Assembly (NCBI GenBank): GCA_037349315.1
Contig: JBAIAC010000026.1
Span: 3,596,001 to 3,660,000 of the forward strand
DNA: 64,000 nt
Source of the DNA: Chelydra serpentina
Taxonomy: Eukaryota > Chordata > Testudines > Chelydridae
Direction: 5' to 3'
The translations under genes and the position numbers were made by a program. Position 1 is the first letter of the stretch. Each line of letters opens with the position of its first letter. The notes beneath the pieces were generated by a model that was not told the origin of the DNA, searched no databases, and saw nothing but the letters and a program-made list of their open reading frames with translations. Shown in pieces: positions 34,211 through 45,448 of this stretch.

Positions 34211-35410
34211 TTACTGGTGGCTTTCAGCCTCAAATTGCTCCCTCGAGGCATCCCTAATCCTTGCAGCCCCACGCTGGGCCCCTCTAATAGCCCTGCTCTC
34301 TGGCTGTGCAAACTCAGCCTCCAGGTGCTGAACCTCCGAGGCCCATGCCTGAGTGAAGCTTTCACCCTTCCCTTCACAAATATTACGGAGGGTACAGCAC
34401 GTGGATATAACCGCGGGGATGCTGTCTTCGGCCAAGTCCAGCTTCCCATAAAGGCAGCGCCAGCGGTCCTTCAAATGGCCAAAAGCACACTCCACAGTTA
34501 TTCGGCACTGGCTCAGCCTGTAGTTGAACCATTCCTGGCTGCTGTCCAGGCTCCCTGTGTAGGGTTTCATGAGCCACGGCATTAAAGGGTAAGCGGGGTC
34601 TCCAAGGATCACAATGGGCATTTTGATTTCCCCTACAGTGATCTTCTGGTCTGGGAAAAAAGTCCCGGCTTGCAGCTTCTTGAACAGGGCAGTGTTCCGA
34701 AAGATGAGTGCGTCATGCACCTTTCCGGGCCAGCCTGCGTTAATGTCAATGAAATGCCCACGGTGATCCACAAGCGCCTGGAGAACCATGGAGAAATAGC
34801 CCTTTCGGTTAACATGCTCGGAGGCTAGGTGGTCTGGTGCCAGAATAGGAATATGCATCCCATCTATTGCCCCTCCACAGTTAGGGAGACCCATTTGTTC
34901 AAAGCCAGCCACAATGTCATGCACGTTACCCGGAGTCATGGTTCTTCTGAGCAGGATGCTATTAGTGGCCCTGCAAACTTGCATCAACATGATTCCAACG
35001 GTCGACTTTCCCACTCCAAACTGGTTAGCGACTGATCGGTAGCTGTCTGGAGTTTCCAGCTTCCAGATTGCAATAGCCACCCGCTTCTCCACCGTCAGGG
35101 CAGCTCTCAATCTCATGTCCTTGCGCCCCAGGGTGGGGGCGAGCTCCTCACACAGTCCCATGAAAGTGGCTTTTCTCATCCGAAAGTTCTTCAGCCACTG
35201 CTTGTCATCCCAGACTCGCAGAACGATATGATCCCACCACACAGTGTTTGTTTCCCGAGCCCAAAAGCGGCGTTCCACGGTGGAGAGCATGTCCGTGAAT
35301 GAGACAAGCAATTTCGTGTCGTACGTGTTACGTGACTCGATATCCTCATTGGCCTCCTCACTGTCACTTTGGATCTTGAGGAGTAGCTCGAAAGCTAAAC
35401 ATGACTGTTG
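34211..35410 (-). CDS. Harbinger (HARBI1-like) DDE transposase, open frame
   Basis: The frame is open for about 399 codons from 35410 down to the stop at 34211. It opens right after a TGA (35411-35413) without an ATG; the first in-frame ATG is at 35290. In the part below 35311 I see a helix-turn-helix like stretch (YRSVANQFGVGKSTVG), GGAIDGMHI (first Asp), GWPGKVHDALIF, VILGDPAYPLMPW (second Asp) and ECAFGHLKDRW (catalytic Glu), in the right order and spacing for DDE_Tnp_4 transposases such as HARBI1. No stop or shift breaks the core. The original N-terminus is probably beyond the LTR-like insertion to the right, so the gene is likely 5' truncated although the catalytic domain is whole. Confidence 0.88.
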   Translation of the reverse strand, partial: QQSCLAFELLLKIQSDSEEANEDIESRNTYDTKLLVSFTDMLSTVERRFWARETNTVWWDHIVLRVWDDKQWLKNFRMRKATFMGLCEELAPTLGRKDMRLRAALTVEKRVAIAIWKLETPDSYRSVANQFGVGKSTVGIMLMQVCRATNSILLRRTMTPGNVHDIVAGFEQMGLPNCGGAIDGMHIPILAPDHLASEHVNRKGYFSMVLQALVDHRGHFIDINAGWPGKVHDALIFRNTALFKKLQAGTFFPDQKITVGEIKMPIVILGDPAYPLMPWLMKPYTGSLDSSQEWFNYRLSQCRITVECAFGHLKDRWRCLYGKLDLAEDSIPAVISTCCTLRNICEGKGESFTQAWASEVQHLEAEFAQPESRAIRGAQRGAARIRDASREQFEAESHQ

Positions 35411-35448
35411 TCAGACGGCTACCGGTGTGGTGCTCTGCTCTTGTTCAA

Positions 35449-36159
35449 TGTTGATATCAGTCAGCTGCGTGCATGTGTTCCCTCTGTGTGCTGCCCCAGC
35501 TCTGCGCAGATAGCTAACACAGCAGACCCGAGAGAACCCCCAATGACCACAGGCTCTAGTAAGGTACAAAGGCACATCGGCCAGGTTTATTGTGAAACGA
35601 AGCACAGTAATAGTTTCCCGTAGCTTCTACCAGACATATGATGAAATATGTGCCCCCTGGCAATGGACTGGCTCAGTCAGTGACGGGACTTTCCACTGCC
35701 CCCTAGGCCAGACAAAGACAATTCCTCGGGGGTGAATTCTTATACACAGGTACAAACAAGTTACACATCACTCCTGATGTATTGAGGTGCAACCCCTCTA
35801 CATAACAAGGTACAACCCCTCTACGCAGTGAGGTGCCACCTCTCACTTAGTACATGTTGGTTCAAACAAAACAACTCTATGCATCATATTACCCTTTTGC
35901 CCCTGTCTTTAGGATGGGTCAGCCTGTTCCTTGTTATCTGTGTGGAATGTACAAGTGTTCCGGTACCTTTTAGATTTGTGTACTTTTTGCAACATCAGTC
36001 CTTTCCTTGCCAACTTCTGTGAGCAGGGCCTGCCTTTGGCTTACAGCTTAACTTTGCTTTGTGTTAGCAAAACCTTAACCATTACTTTAGCTCAGGCCTT
36101 AGGCCTCATACTGGGCCTCTGATACAAGGGTTTATGTTTCAGGGCCTCATCTTACTACA
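35449..36159 (-). mobile_element. LTR-like insertion in the Harbinger element (limits unsure)
   Basis: The minus strand runs from TGTAGTAAGATGAGG to GATATCAACA, with AATAAA near 35585 about 130 bp before the low end, as in a retroviral-type LTR. It separates the transposase frame from the right Harbinger end. I could not find a matching target duplication. Confidence 0.45.
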
Positions 36160-36583
36160 GTGATGTGTTGGCGAGACTCGTCAGCATGCTTCTCAGCAGT
36201 TCGGGGTCCATTCCCGCAGACCGAAACGGAAGACAGAGCGCGCCGCACAGAAACTGTTGAAAGATGGCGCCAATGTGGATGGAAACACAGGGATTGCTGG
36301 GATGTGAAGTGATGCATCACGGGTCGTTGGGACAGGATCCAGAAAGCGCCGCACCCCGCGCCCTTTTCCCACAAGCCATAGTGCCAGAATGTGAAGAGGT
36401 GCTCTGTGGAATAGCTGCCCATAATGCACTGCTCCCAGTGCCGCTTCAAGTGCTGCGAATGTGGCCACGCCAGTGCGCTTGAGGCTGTCAGTGTGGACAC
36501 ACTGCAGCGCTTTCCCTACTGTGCTCTACGAAGGCTGGTTTAACTCAAAGCGTTCTACATCTGCAAGTGTAGCCACAGCCTTA

Positions 36584-37445
36584 GTAAGAGCATTTGATCA
36601 GTGTCTTGAGAAAGGAATGTGCAGGTTAAGTGCCCAATCAAGAAACACTTAACAGACAATAGAACTTGGAGACACCAATCCACATCTGAGCTTTGCCAGG
36701 AATGTGGCTTGGCTGGTAAGGAATTGAGTTGTGCATGGACATGTGACTTACCCATGTGACCCCAAAACTCCATTTTGTAACTGGGTGCTACACAGGGAGA
36801 GGGAGGGGTGTCCACCCAAAGGAGAAAGTCTATTTAAACCCCTGGGAGACCCCTCCATTTTGTCTTCAGCTGGCTAAAGAGAGAGCCTCTCCACCCTCCA
36901 AGGATATACCTAAAAGAAACTGGAACAAAGGACAATAACTATAGGGGGTGTGAGCGATTGCTGGACCCAGGCTAGGAGGACCATAGCCTGTAAAAGGAAG
37001 TTTACTGGAACTGGTGAGGTTTTTATCTGTATTGAGTGTGATTAGACATAGACTTGCATGTTTTATTTTATTTTACTTGGTAATTCACTTTGTTATGTCT
37101 GTTACTACTTGGAACCACTTAAATCCTACTTTATGTACTTATTAAAATAACTTTTTACTTATTAAGTAACCTGGAGTACATGTTATTACCTGGTGGGGGG
37201 CAAACAGCTGTCCACATCTCTCTATCTGTGATATAGAGGGCGAACTATTTATGAGTTTACCCTGTATAAGCTTTATACAGAGTAAAACGGATTTATTCAG
37301 GGTTTGAACCCCATTGGGAGTTGGGCACCTGGGTGTCAAAGGCAAGAACACTTCCTAAGCTGCTTCCAGGCAAGCCTACAGCTGTTAGGGGGCGTGGTTC
37401 AGACCTGGGTCTGGATTTGCAGCAGGCTAGCGGGTCTGGCTCAAA
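36584..37445 (+). mobile_element. 3' LTR of the Gmr1-like element, right part
   Basis: It resumes with AGTAAGAGCATTTGATCAG after the Harbinger element and follows the 44306 LTR through TTTTGTCTTCAGCTGGCTAAAG and GTTTGAACCCCATTGGG up to TCTGGCTCAAACTC, where it diverges. The LTR end (GTCACA) is lost. Confidence 0.85.
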
Positions 37446-37940
37446 CTCTGTCCCACCCCCTTTTATAGCTTTGGCACAAGACGGGAATCCTTTGTCTCTC
37501 TGGGTCCCCACCCCTCCTTCTACATGGAAAAGTACCAGATTTAAGATGGATTCCAGCATCATGTGACCTGGTCACATCTCCTGTGAGACCTCCAGCCTCC
37601 ATTCTCCCTGGGATGGCCTACACATACACAGGAAGGTTTGCAAGTAAACAGAGCCATTTACAGTCAATTGCCCTAGTCAATGAGAGCCATCAAGATTTCA
37701 GATCACCATTAATGGCCCACAGTTTGCATAATTACAATAGGACCTCAGAACTCTACTTCATATTTCTAGCTTCAGATACAAGAATGATACATTCATACAA
37801 ATAGGATGCACACACTCAGTAGATTATAAGCTTTGTATTGATACCTTACAAGAGACCTTTGGCATGAAGCATATTCCAGTTGCATTATATTTACACTCCT
37901 GAGCATATTTCCATAAAACATTATGGAGTGCAACATCACA
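37446..37940 (-). mobile_element. LTR fragment of a related family (minus)
   Basis: The minus strand starts TGTGATGTTGCACTCC at 37940 and goes on with ATAATGTTTTATGG and GTATCATTCTTGTATCTGAAG, the same plan as the Gmr1-like LTR (which has CCCCATAA...TTATGGGG and GTATCATTGTTGTAGTTGAAG). The other end is uncertain; it abuts the truncated 3' LTR. Confidence 0.65.
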
Positions 37941-38560
37941 AGAGATACCGTCATTTTCCACAAGTGCGTCAAAACGGATGTCCTGGACAATCCCACTGGG
38001 GATCAGATGTGCCTGAGCCCAGGAGGGTACAACAGGACCTATGCGCTAGGGCCTGGAGTGGGAGCCCCTCTGCCACAACTTCGTGTCCCCGAGGAGTTGG
38101 CTGTGTGACTGCTTTTGTCTGAAAGTTCAGCTACACTGTTCCCTATCTGAGTCTGAGTTCCAGGCTGCTTGCCTGGGGGGCAGAGGCAGAGTCAGCCCCT
38201 CTGTGTGGGGCATCCACCCCCAAGTGACCAGCATGAGGACATTCTTGTGCTAAAAACTTTACTTCCCCACTGTGCTGGCTGGGCACACCCAACTGCTGAG
38301 AGGGTTGGTCAGGGCTTTGGTTCTCTCCCCCTAAGACACCTTCCCTGGTGCTCTCTAGAGCAAGGTCTATGCTTCATGCCAAAGGTCTCGGTGCTGGGCC
38401 CAGCTGGGCCTGGGCCCTCCTGGCTCCTGGGCCTGATCTAGAGTGATGGGGCAGCACAGGGGTGTGGCAGCAACCTAACCGCCCTGTTGGGGAGGAGCAG
38501 CCGGCGCACCTGCGACTCTGGGTGTGGGAGGGAGTCTGTTATGGCAGCGCAAGCTGAGAC
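37941..38560. other. No gene recognised
   Basis: An open frame at 37923-38108 has no known domain and begins inside an LTR. I see no dehydrogenase exon here although the orphan exon follows at 39725. Confidence 0.4.
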
Positions 38561-38565
38561 GCACG

Positions 38566-39423
38566 TGTCATAAATATAAAGGGAAGGGTAACAACCTTTA
38601 TGTATGCAGTAACATAAAATCCCTCCTGGCCAGAGGTACTAAATCACTTTACCTGTAAGGGGTTAATCAGTTCTATTAACCAAGTTGGTACCTGACAAGA
38701 AGGACCAAAGGGGAAAGAAGATACTTTCAAATCTCGGGAGTGTGGGGGAAAGGTTTTGTTTGTGCTCTCTTTGTTGGTTCCCTCTCGGGACATGGAGAGA
38801 GACCAAGCAGGTAAACCAGCTCCTAAAAAAACCTCTGAAATATTAAAACTAAAATTACAGAAATTGTAAGTAAAGGCAAGGAAATACGTTAGATTATCTT
38901 TTGTTTTAGCTTGTAAATGTTCCCTATGCTCAGAGATAGTTTATTCCTATTTTTAGAACTGTGAAGCTAAGTCCAAAGGGGAACCTTCTGTGTTTTAAAT
39001 ATTTTTATCACCCTGTAAAGTTACCTTCCATCCTAATTTTACAGAGGTACTTCTTTAACTTTTTTCTTTATAATAAAGTTCTTCTTTTAAACACCTGATT
39101 GATTTTAGTGTCCTAAAGGTAAAGGGTCTGGTCTGTACTTATAGAAAAGGCAATTGGTTGGTATATTATTCTCAAGCCTCCCCAGGAAAGGGGTGAAGGG
39201 GCTTGGGGGGATATTTTGGGGAAAAAGGGACTCCAAGTGGTCCTTTTCCTGAATCTGGGTCTAAATCACTTGGTGGTGGCAGCAATACTGTCCAAGGACA
39301 AGGAAAGGATTTGTGCCTTGGGAAAGTTTTTAACCTAAGCATGTACTTATGAGCTTAGGGGGTCTTTCATGCGGGTCCTCACATCTGTATCCCAGAGTTC
39401 AGAGTGGGGAGGGAACCCTGACA
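38566..39423 (+). mobile_element. Solo LTR (TGTCATAAATAT family), plus
   Basis: It starts TGTCATAAATATAAAGGG and ends GGGAACCCTGACA, with GCACG as a perfect 5-bp target duplication (38561-38565, 39424-39428). AATAAAGTTC near 39072 is a likely polyadenylation signal. The same family occurs in minus sense at 41371-42184. Confidence 0.9.
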
Positions 39424-39724
39424 GCACGGCCTGGGGCATGCATGAGAGGGATGCACTGGGCCAGATCCTCTCCTGTGACGGGGCGGCCGATACCCCCAGT
39501 CTCAGAGGGTCTCCTAGGGATAAAGCCACCATGGCTTCTCCTACCCCCTCCACCCTACAACTGACCCAAGGCACATGGCCGAGGGAAGGGGAGTGAGGCT
39601 GTAACAGCCCCCTGTGCAGAGCAGCCCCAGGATGGGGGAGGCCCCCCCAGAGGTGCACTGAGGGTCGGGCCCCCCGTGTCTCTCCAGGTCTCATGTCTCA
39701 GGTGTTGACCTTTGTCGCCCACAG

Positions 39725-39838
39725 GCCCCTCTGACCGTGGAGTGCAGCGTGCAGGGCATCCTGAGTGTGCTGGCCGGCCTTTCGCAGGCAACCACTGGGG
39801 TGTTCCTGGACTGGGAAGGGAAGAGCCTGCCCTGGTGA
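39725..39838 (+). pseudogene. Orphan terminal exon of a C-factor-like dehydrogenase gene
   Basis: After an acceptor (TTTGTCGCCCACAG) the frame reads 37 codons and a TGA (39836-39838). It begins APLTVECSVQGI and ends DWEGKSLPW, matching the last exon of the complete gene at 52172-52285 ([12 protein letters not shown] ... DWEGKVLPW) in length (114 nt) and phase. No exon 1-5 was found on the plus strand upstream, where LTRs fill most of the DNA. It is in the opposite orientation to the intact gene. I therefore read it as what is left of an inverted paralogue; a functional role as an exon of a gene whose other exons I missed cannot be excluded. Confidence 0.75.
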
Positions 39839-41370
39839 GGGGGCTCCTGGCCAGCAAGCTCTAGCAGAGACGGTCCCCTGAACAGCGTCCCCACCGTGTG
39901 CCACCTCCCGAGCTAATGGTCTGTCTGCCCCAGCCGTGGGTAACCCCAGCACTCCCTGCTCTGCTCTGGACATGCTCAGCCTCTTGGCCAAGCTCTCTCT
40001 GCTCCTGCCCCATGACGTGCCACGCGTCCTTACGAAATTTCTCCTTCTTCCCTGCCCCCGCTGTAGCCACAATTCTCCCCCCACCTGCTTGCTACCCATT
40101 TCCTCTTGGATTAATCACTCTCATGAACTGTTTGTATCAATCTAGCGCCTCCGAGCCCCAGTCCTGGCCCAGAGCCTGGCTCTGCTGGGCGCTGAACAGT
40201 CACTGAACAGAGAGATGCCCCAAAGAGCTTCCAGTCTCTCTGTGAGACAAGAGACAGTGGGAGGGGGGTACAGATGGATCAATGGGGGGCGTACTAGAAA
40301 CAATGACTCGCTATTGCTCAGCACGACATGCCGGGCTCTCAGCTCACCAGCAGCCTGGCCCTTGTCGAGTGCCTGGCGGCATCGCAGCACAGGAGAGTTT
40401 GAAGGGGGATTGGACGGAGGGACCGGGGCGGATGTTTGCAGGGAGCTCTTCCCAAGTACGAGGGGCAGCATGAAGGTGAAAATTCACTAAGCGGGCCGGT
40501 AGGCTGGCAGCACGGGCAGAGCAGAGGGGAGCAACGGCAGCTGGATGGCAGAGACAATAGGGTGGGTGGGGACAGGCCATAACAGAGGGGGAGCCGTGGA
40601 GGGATGCAAAGGGAGGGGTGATGGGCTCACAGCGCCAGGCTAGGAAAAGGATCTTTGCAGCAGATTCTTTCTGGATCTGAGCAGGGCGAGATTGCCCTGG
40701 ACCCATTTCCGTCCGTTAAGCCAGGCCAAGGCAGAAACCCTTTCCTCCCCCACTTCTCCGCCTCGCTTTCCGCTGCTTGTTAGTTAATGATGCTCCCATC
40801 GGTTGCTGTGACCTCTAGGACGAGGAGTATCTTTGACCTGCAGCTTTCTCTCTCCAGCCTGTGTCCATTGTGGCTGGACCTTGCAGCTCCCCTAAATATC
40901 CAATGCGGCTGCAAGTCACCGGACCAGGAGTTTGTTACCCACCCCTCAGGTTCTGCAGTGCTCTGTCCACATCTCCCAGCAGCCTCTCTCCAGCCGGCCA
41001 GGCTGGGCCCAGCCCGTGAGCTTTGCTGTCCCTGCCTCGTCTCTTCACGTCCCAGCTCGCTCTGCATGTGGCTCTCCCCTGCCTAACCATCTCCCCCACC
41101 CACCCTTTCCCAGTAGCCCTGCCCACCTGCCTTCCCAGTCCCCTCCCAGATCCCTCCTGCCTTCCCAGTCCCCCTCCCTCCCCTCCTCTCTGGGCCTCAG
41201 CGGCTCCAAGTCACACCCTGGTCCTCTCAGGTGCCACTCCCTGGCACTCTCCCCTGCTCATACTGCAGCTCTATCAGCCTGGTGCCCCCCACCCAGACTC
41301 TCTCTTTCCCTTTTCCAAATGCTGGAGCCCTTTGGGGGCTCATGGTTTTCTCAGGCCCTAGCACAGCTCC
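39839..41370. other. No gene recognised
   Basis: This follows the orphan exon and ends at an LTR. It is C-rich with many short open frames without motifs. Confidence 0.4.
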
Positions 41371-42184
41371 TGTCAAGGTTCCCTCCCCACTCTAAACTCT
41401 AGGGTAAAGACGTGGGGACCCGCATTCAGAGCCCCTAAGCTTATTTTTACCAGCTTAGGTTAAATCCCCCAAGGTACAAAATTCCCTGCATCCTGAGAAA
41501 TGCTTCTTTCGCTGCCACCATCAAGTATCTAACAGGAATCCAGGAAAGGAATCACTTGAACTTCCCTCCCCCCCAAAAATACCCCCTCAAGCCGTACACC
41601 CCCTTTCCTGGGGAAGCTTGAGAACAATCTCCCAACCAATTGGTTACACAGTGGTCTAAAAACCCACCCACTGGGTTTTAACACCATAGAAAACAGTCAG
41701 CTTCTTAAAAGAAGGATTTTATTAAAAATAAAGAAGGTAAAATCATCTCTGTAAAATCAGGATGGTAACTATTTTACAGGACACTTAATTTCCAAACTCA
41801 GAGAGATTTCCCCCTCTGGACAAAACCTTAAAGTTACAGAAAACCATGAATAACCCCCCTCCTTGCCCCTTCTAACACAGGGAATACACCAAGCAAAATT
41901 AATCAGAAATCTATGCGCTATGCTATCTAAACTTACTTCAGAAAAGGGAGGTTTGATTTTCTGCAGGTTCCTTCTGTCTTCCAAGATCACGCTGACCCAG
42001 ACAAAGAGACACTCACAAAGCCTTCCCCACTCCTAAGATTTGAAAGTATCTTGTCCCCTTATTGGTCAGGTGCCAGCCAGGTCAGGTGTCAGTCTGGCTA
42101 CCTGCATTTCTTAACCCTTTACTGGAAAGAGGATTTTATAGCACTGCATCAGACCCTCTCCCCCTTCCCTTCATATTTATGACA
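41371..42184 (-). mobile_element. Solo LTR (TGTCATAAATAT family), minus
   Basis: In plus sense it starts TGTCAAGGTTCCC and ends TTCATATTTATGACA; GCTCC is duplicated on both sides (41366-41370, 42185-42189). Its reverse complement begins TGTCATAAATATGAAGGG, matching the start of the LTR at 38566. Confidence 0.9.
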
Positions 42185-42189
42185 GCTCC

Positions 42190-44305
42190 CGTCCTCCCAC
42201 CTGGCTCTCCGTGGGCAGCAGACTGGCTTTGGTGGGTGGTTATTGGTGTGTCCCTCTTCGGGGCCCAGACCCCCCCAAGTCAGTCGGATGTAACTGCCGA
42301 AGAGCACCGGGCCAGCACGCTCAGCGCGTCCGTCCTCCCGTTTCCCACCCGCCCTCCTGTTCAGCGTCTCGTCTTGTGCCTTGTGCTGCTTTCAGAGGGA
42401 CGAAGCCCATAAATTCTGCACGCAGCAGTGGCCTCTCTAGCCCATCTAGTCATGTCTCTGTGGTTGTTCAGGGATGCTCGGTGCCCCCATGGCTGTGTGG
42501 GGCGTTGCTATGGTTACAGGTTGCTATGGGTCAGAGCGGGAGATGGGGCGGAAGCTTGGTTTCAGTGCCCCTCCCCCAACAGGCCTTCCCAGCTGCCCAG
42601 CGCTGCGTGGGGAGCCCCTGGCTGCGTCCCATGGGTTTGGGCCATGTGCTCGGTTCCACCTTCCTGCCATTCCCCTGTAGAGCCCCTCTGCCGCGGTGAG
42701 ATGTGTGGTGCCCCCTGCGGCTTTGAACGCTTTGGAAACACTTCCACTGCTTTGGGATTTGGCCCCAGGTGTCTAAGTGCCCGAAGAGCTGAGCACGAAG
42801 GAGCCCGAGCTCCCCAAGGCCAGACGTCTGCGAAGGGTTCAGAGAGCAACAGCGACGGGGCAGGGTGCAGCCAGGGGCTGGCAGTGGGGAGCACTGGAGC
42901 TGACATAGCAGGCAACGTTTCTCCAGGGCACCAGGATGGTCTGCCATGGGGAGAGAGTGTCCGGTCACTAAGTAAGTTATCCCACAGGCCCTGCAATAAA
43001 CCACTCTGGACAGGCCATGGGGATGCCTATGGGGCAGGCTCATCACGCACCATGGTTTGAAAACGCACCGTGTTATCACAGTGCAGGGCACCTGTATTAC
43101 CCCAGAGGGGTCACCCACACTAGACTCCAGGCGCCTCGCTGTCACCGCTCTTGGGTGGGGACACGTCTCTCTCCTCTCTGAGCAGGGTGTTTCCCGGCTG
43201 CACAGCTCCCTGCCTGCACTCTGCTATCCCCCAGCTAGGTAATGCCCCAGTTATGCTCCCCACAGCCCTTCCTAAGCGAGCACATTTATCCTTCAGGTGA
43301 AGCGTTACAGAGAAAACAACACAAGAACCCACCCGTGTGCTCACCAGAGATCACCCACTGTGGTTGAAGATCTCTCCTCCCCACACGTGTTCCCTAGGAA
43401 CTCCCCCAAAGATCAGCCTGTCTGGTTCATTGTTTTAAAAGCAGCCTTGAACCACGTTCATTTCCCACTGTTTGCATTCATCCTGTCTCCTCAAAAGACG
43501 ATACGTCCCAGCCCACGATAATACAGAAGCCTTTGCATTTTTAACACGACGACCTCCTAAGATACTTAAGCTTAATTCAGTAAGGACTGGCATATCTGTC
43601 ACACCAACATGCATAACAGCCGAGCAGAGAAGGGTGGGCTTCACTCCCCATCTCCAGGACCCACTGGGGCACCACTAGGCGCTTTGGGGGGGAAGTGAAC
43701 AGAGGTATGGAGCTGAGAGCCCATGACATGCAGGCAGGACAGAACGAGCCCGAGTTCACAGAAGGACGGAGGGTGTTTTCACACTAGGGCTGGGACACAT
43801 TCCTCGTCCCTCAAGTGGCCACACCCTCATGTCAGGGGAGGGGGAGATGCTAAGGAGGCCACAAGTGTAGGCAGAACCGAACCCTCTGCCCCTGTACATT
43901 ATTTGTCTGGCTGGAGGGACTGAGAGGTGAGGGCTGGTGCATCTCACACACACAGACCCTTCTGTGCAAGGACAGCTGCAGATCTATGAGGAAGACGCCC
44001 TCCAGGAGAGACCAGCAGCAGCAGCAGCAGCTACTTCTTCTCACCCCACTAGAGAAAACTGATGGGCCTGAACACTGGGCCCGAACCATCCAAGTGCTTA
44101 GCCTGTGACCTCGGGAGCTCTTGCTGGGGCCGCAGAGAGCTGCCGGGACTCCTGCTGCTGGCCCCGTTCCTCACGCCGGCCATACACTCGGCCCAGTGGC
44201 ATTTCCCCTCCCACTGTCTGCCTGTCACGGGAGCGCATTTGAGCGTCACATCGATATGCCCCGAACGTCAGGGAATGGTCTAGACATCCATGGGCAGAGA
44301 CTGTC
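42190..44305. other. No gene recognised; short CAG microsatellite
   Basis: A (CAG)n run of about six units lies near 44010-44028. Otherwise I see no exon, terminal repeat or LINE motif. Confidence 0.4.
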
Positions 44306-45448
44306 TGTGATGGTGTACCCCATAAGACTTTATGGGGAGATGCTTATAAATGTATATATGTGACTGGAATATGTTTTATGCTACAAGTGCCATGTAACAT
44401 ATCTCTGTGAAAGTTATGACCTATTGAATTTATTCCTCCTGTTTGTATGCATGTATCATTGTTGTAGTTGAAGTTATGAATATTGGTTTTATATTTGCTG
44501 GTTTTATACATAGCCTTTGTAAGAGCATGGGATCAGGTCTGGAGAAAAGAATGTGCAAGTTAAGTTCAAGCACTTAACAGACAAAAGAAGGCGCAGACCC
44601 CAATCCACATCTGGGCCTGGTCAGGAATGCAACTGGTTGGACTGCTTAGGGTGCATGGACAGGTGACTTGCCCATGTGATCCCAAAACTCCAGGGCAACA
44701 TGATGCTACACAGGGAGTGGGGGAAAGGCTATAAAAGCCCTTGGAAGACCCCTCCATTTTGTCTTCAGCTGGCTAAAGAGAGAGGCTCTCCACCCCCCCC
44801 AAGGACGTACCTGAGAGAGACTGAACAAAGGACAAAGACAATAGGGGTGTGAGCGACTGCTGGACCCAGGCTAGAAGTTTTACAGCCTGTGAAAGGAAGA
44901 AGGCTGGAGCTGGTGAGGGTTTTATATCTGTGTTAAGTTGGATTAGACATAGACGTGCGTGTTTTATTTTATTTTACTTAGTAATTCACTTTGTTCTGTC
45001 TGTCACTACTTGGAATCACTTAAACCCTACTTTCTGTACTTATTAAAATCATGTTTTACTTGTTAAGTTACCTGGAGTACTAGTGGGTACCTGGGGGAAG
45101 GGCAAACAGCTGTGCATATCTTTCTATCTTTGAAATAGAAGGCGAACTATTTATGAGTTTACCCTGAATAAGCTTTATACAGGGTAAAAAGGATTTAGTA
45201 ATGGTTTGAACCTCATTGGGAGTTGCGCACCTGGGTGTCAAAGGCAAGAGTGCTTCCAAGAGCCTTACCGTTATTTGGGGACATGGTTCAGACCTGGGTC
45301 TGTGTTTGCAGCAGATCAGCGGATCTGGCTCAAAACAGACAGGATTCTGGAGTCCCAAGCTGGAAAGGGCAGGGAAGCAGGGGCAGAAGTAGCCTTGGTA
45401 CACCAGGTGGCAGCACCAAGGGAGTTTCTGTGATCCCAACCCGTCACA
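44306..45448 (+). mobile_element. Solo LTR of a Gmr1-like Gypsy element (plus)
   Basis: It starts TGTGATGGTGTACCCC and ends CCCAACCCGTCACA, with CTGTC as a perfect 5-bp target duplication (44301-44305, 45449-45453). It is the cleanest copy of this family here (1143 bp). GGCTATAAAAGCCC near 44727 is a good TATA box for the LTR promoter. Confidence 0.93.

Larger units (their letters stand above)
31832..36580 (-). mobile_element. PIF/Harbinger DNA transposon, 4.75 kb, with TTA duplication
   Basis: Ends GGGCTTGGCTACACTTGC and GCAAGTGTAGCCACAGCC are inverted with small mismatches; TTA flanks it at 31829-31831 and 36581-36583. It encodes both proteins of the superfamily: a Myb/SANT-like protein on the plus strand and a DDE transposase on the minus strand, converging tail to tail near 34.0-34.2 kb. 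Its right part holds an LTR-like insertion (about 35449-36159). Confidence 0.93.

Noticed and set aside
37923..38108. 61-codon frame with Cys residues near the orphan exon
   Set aside because: It begins inside an LTR end and matches no SDR exon or other family that I know.
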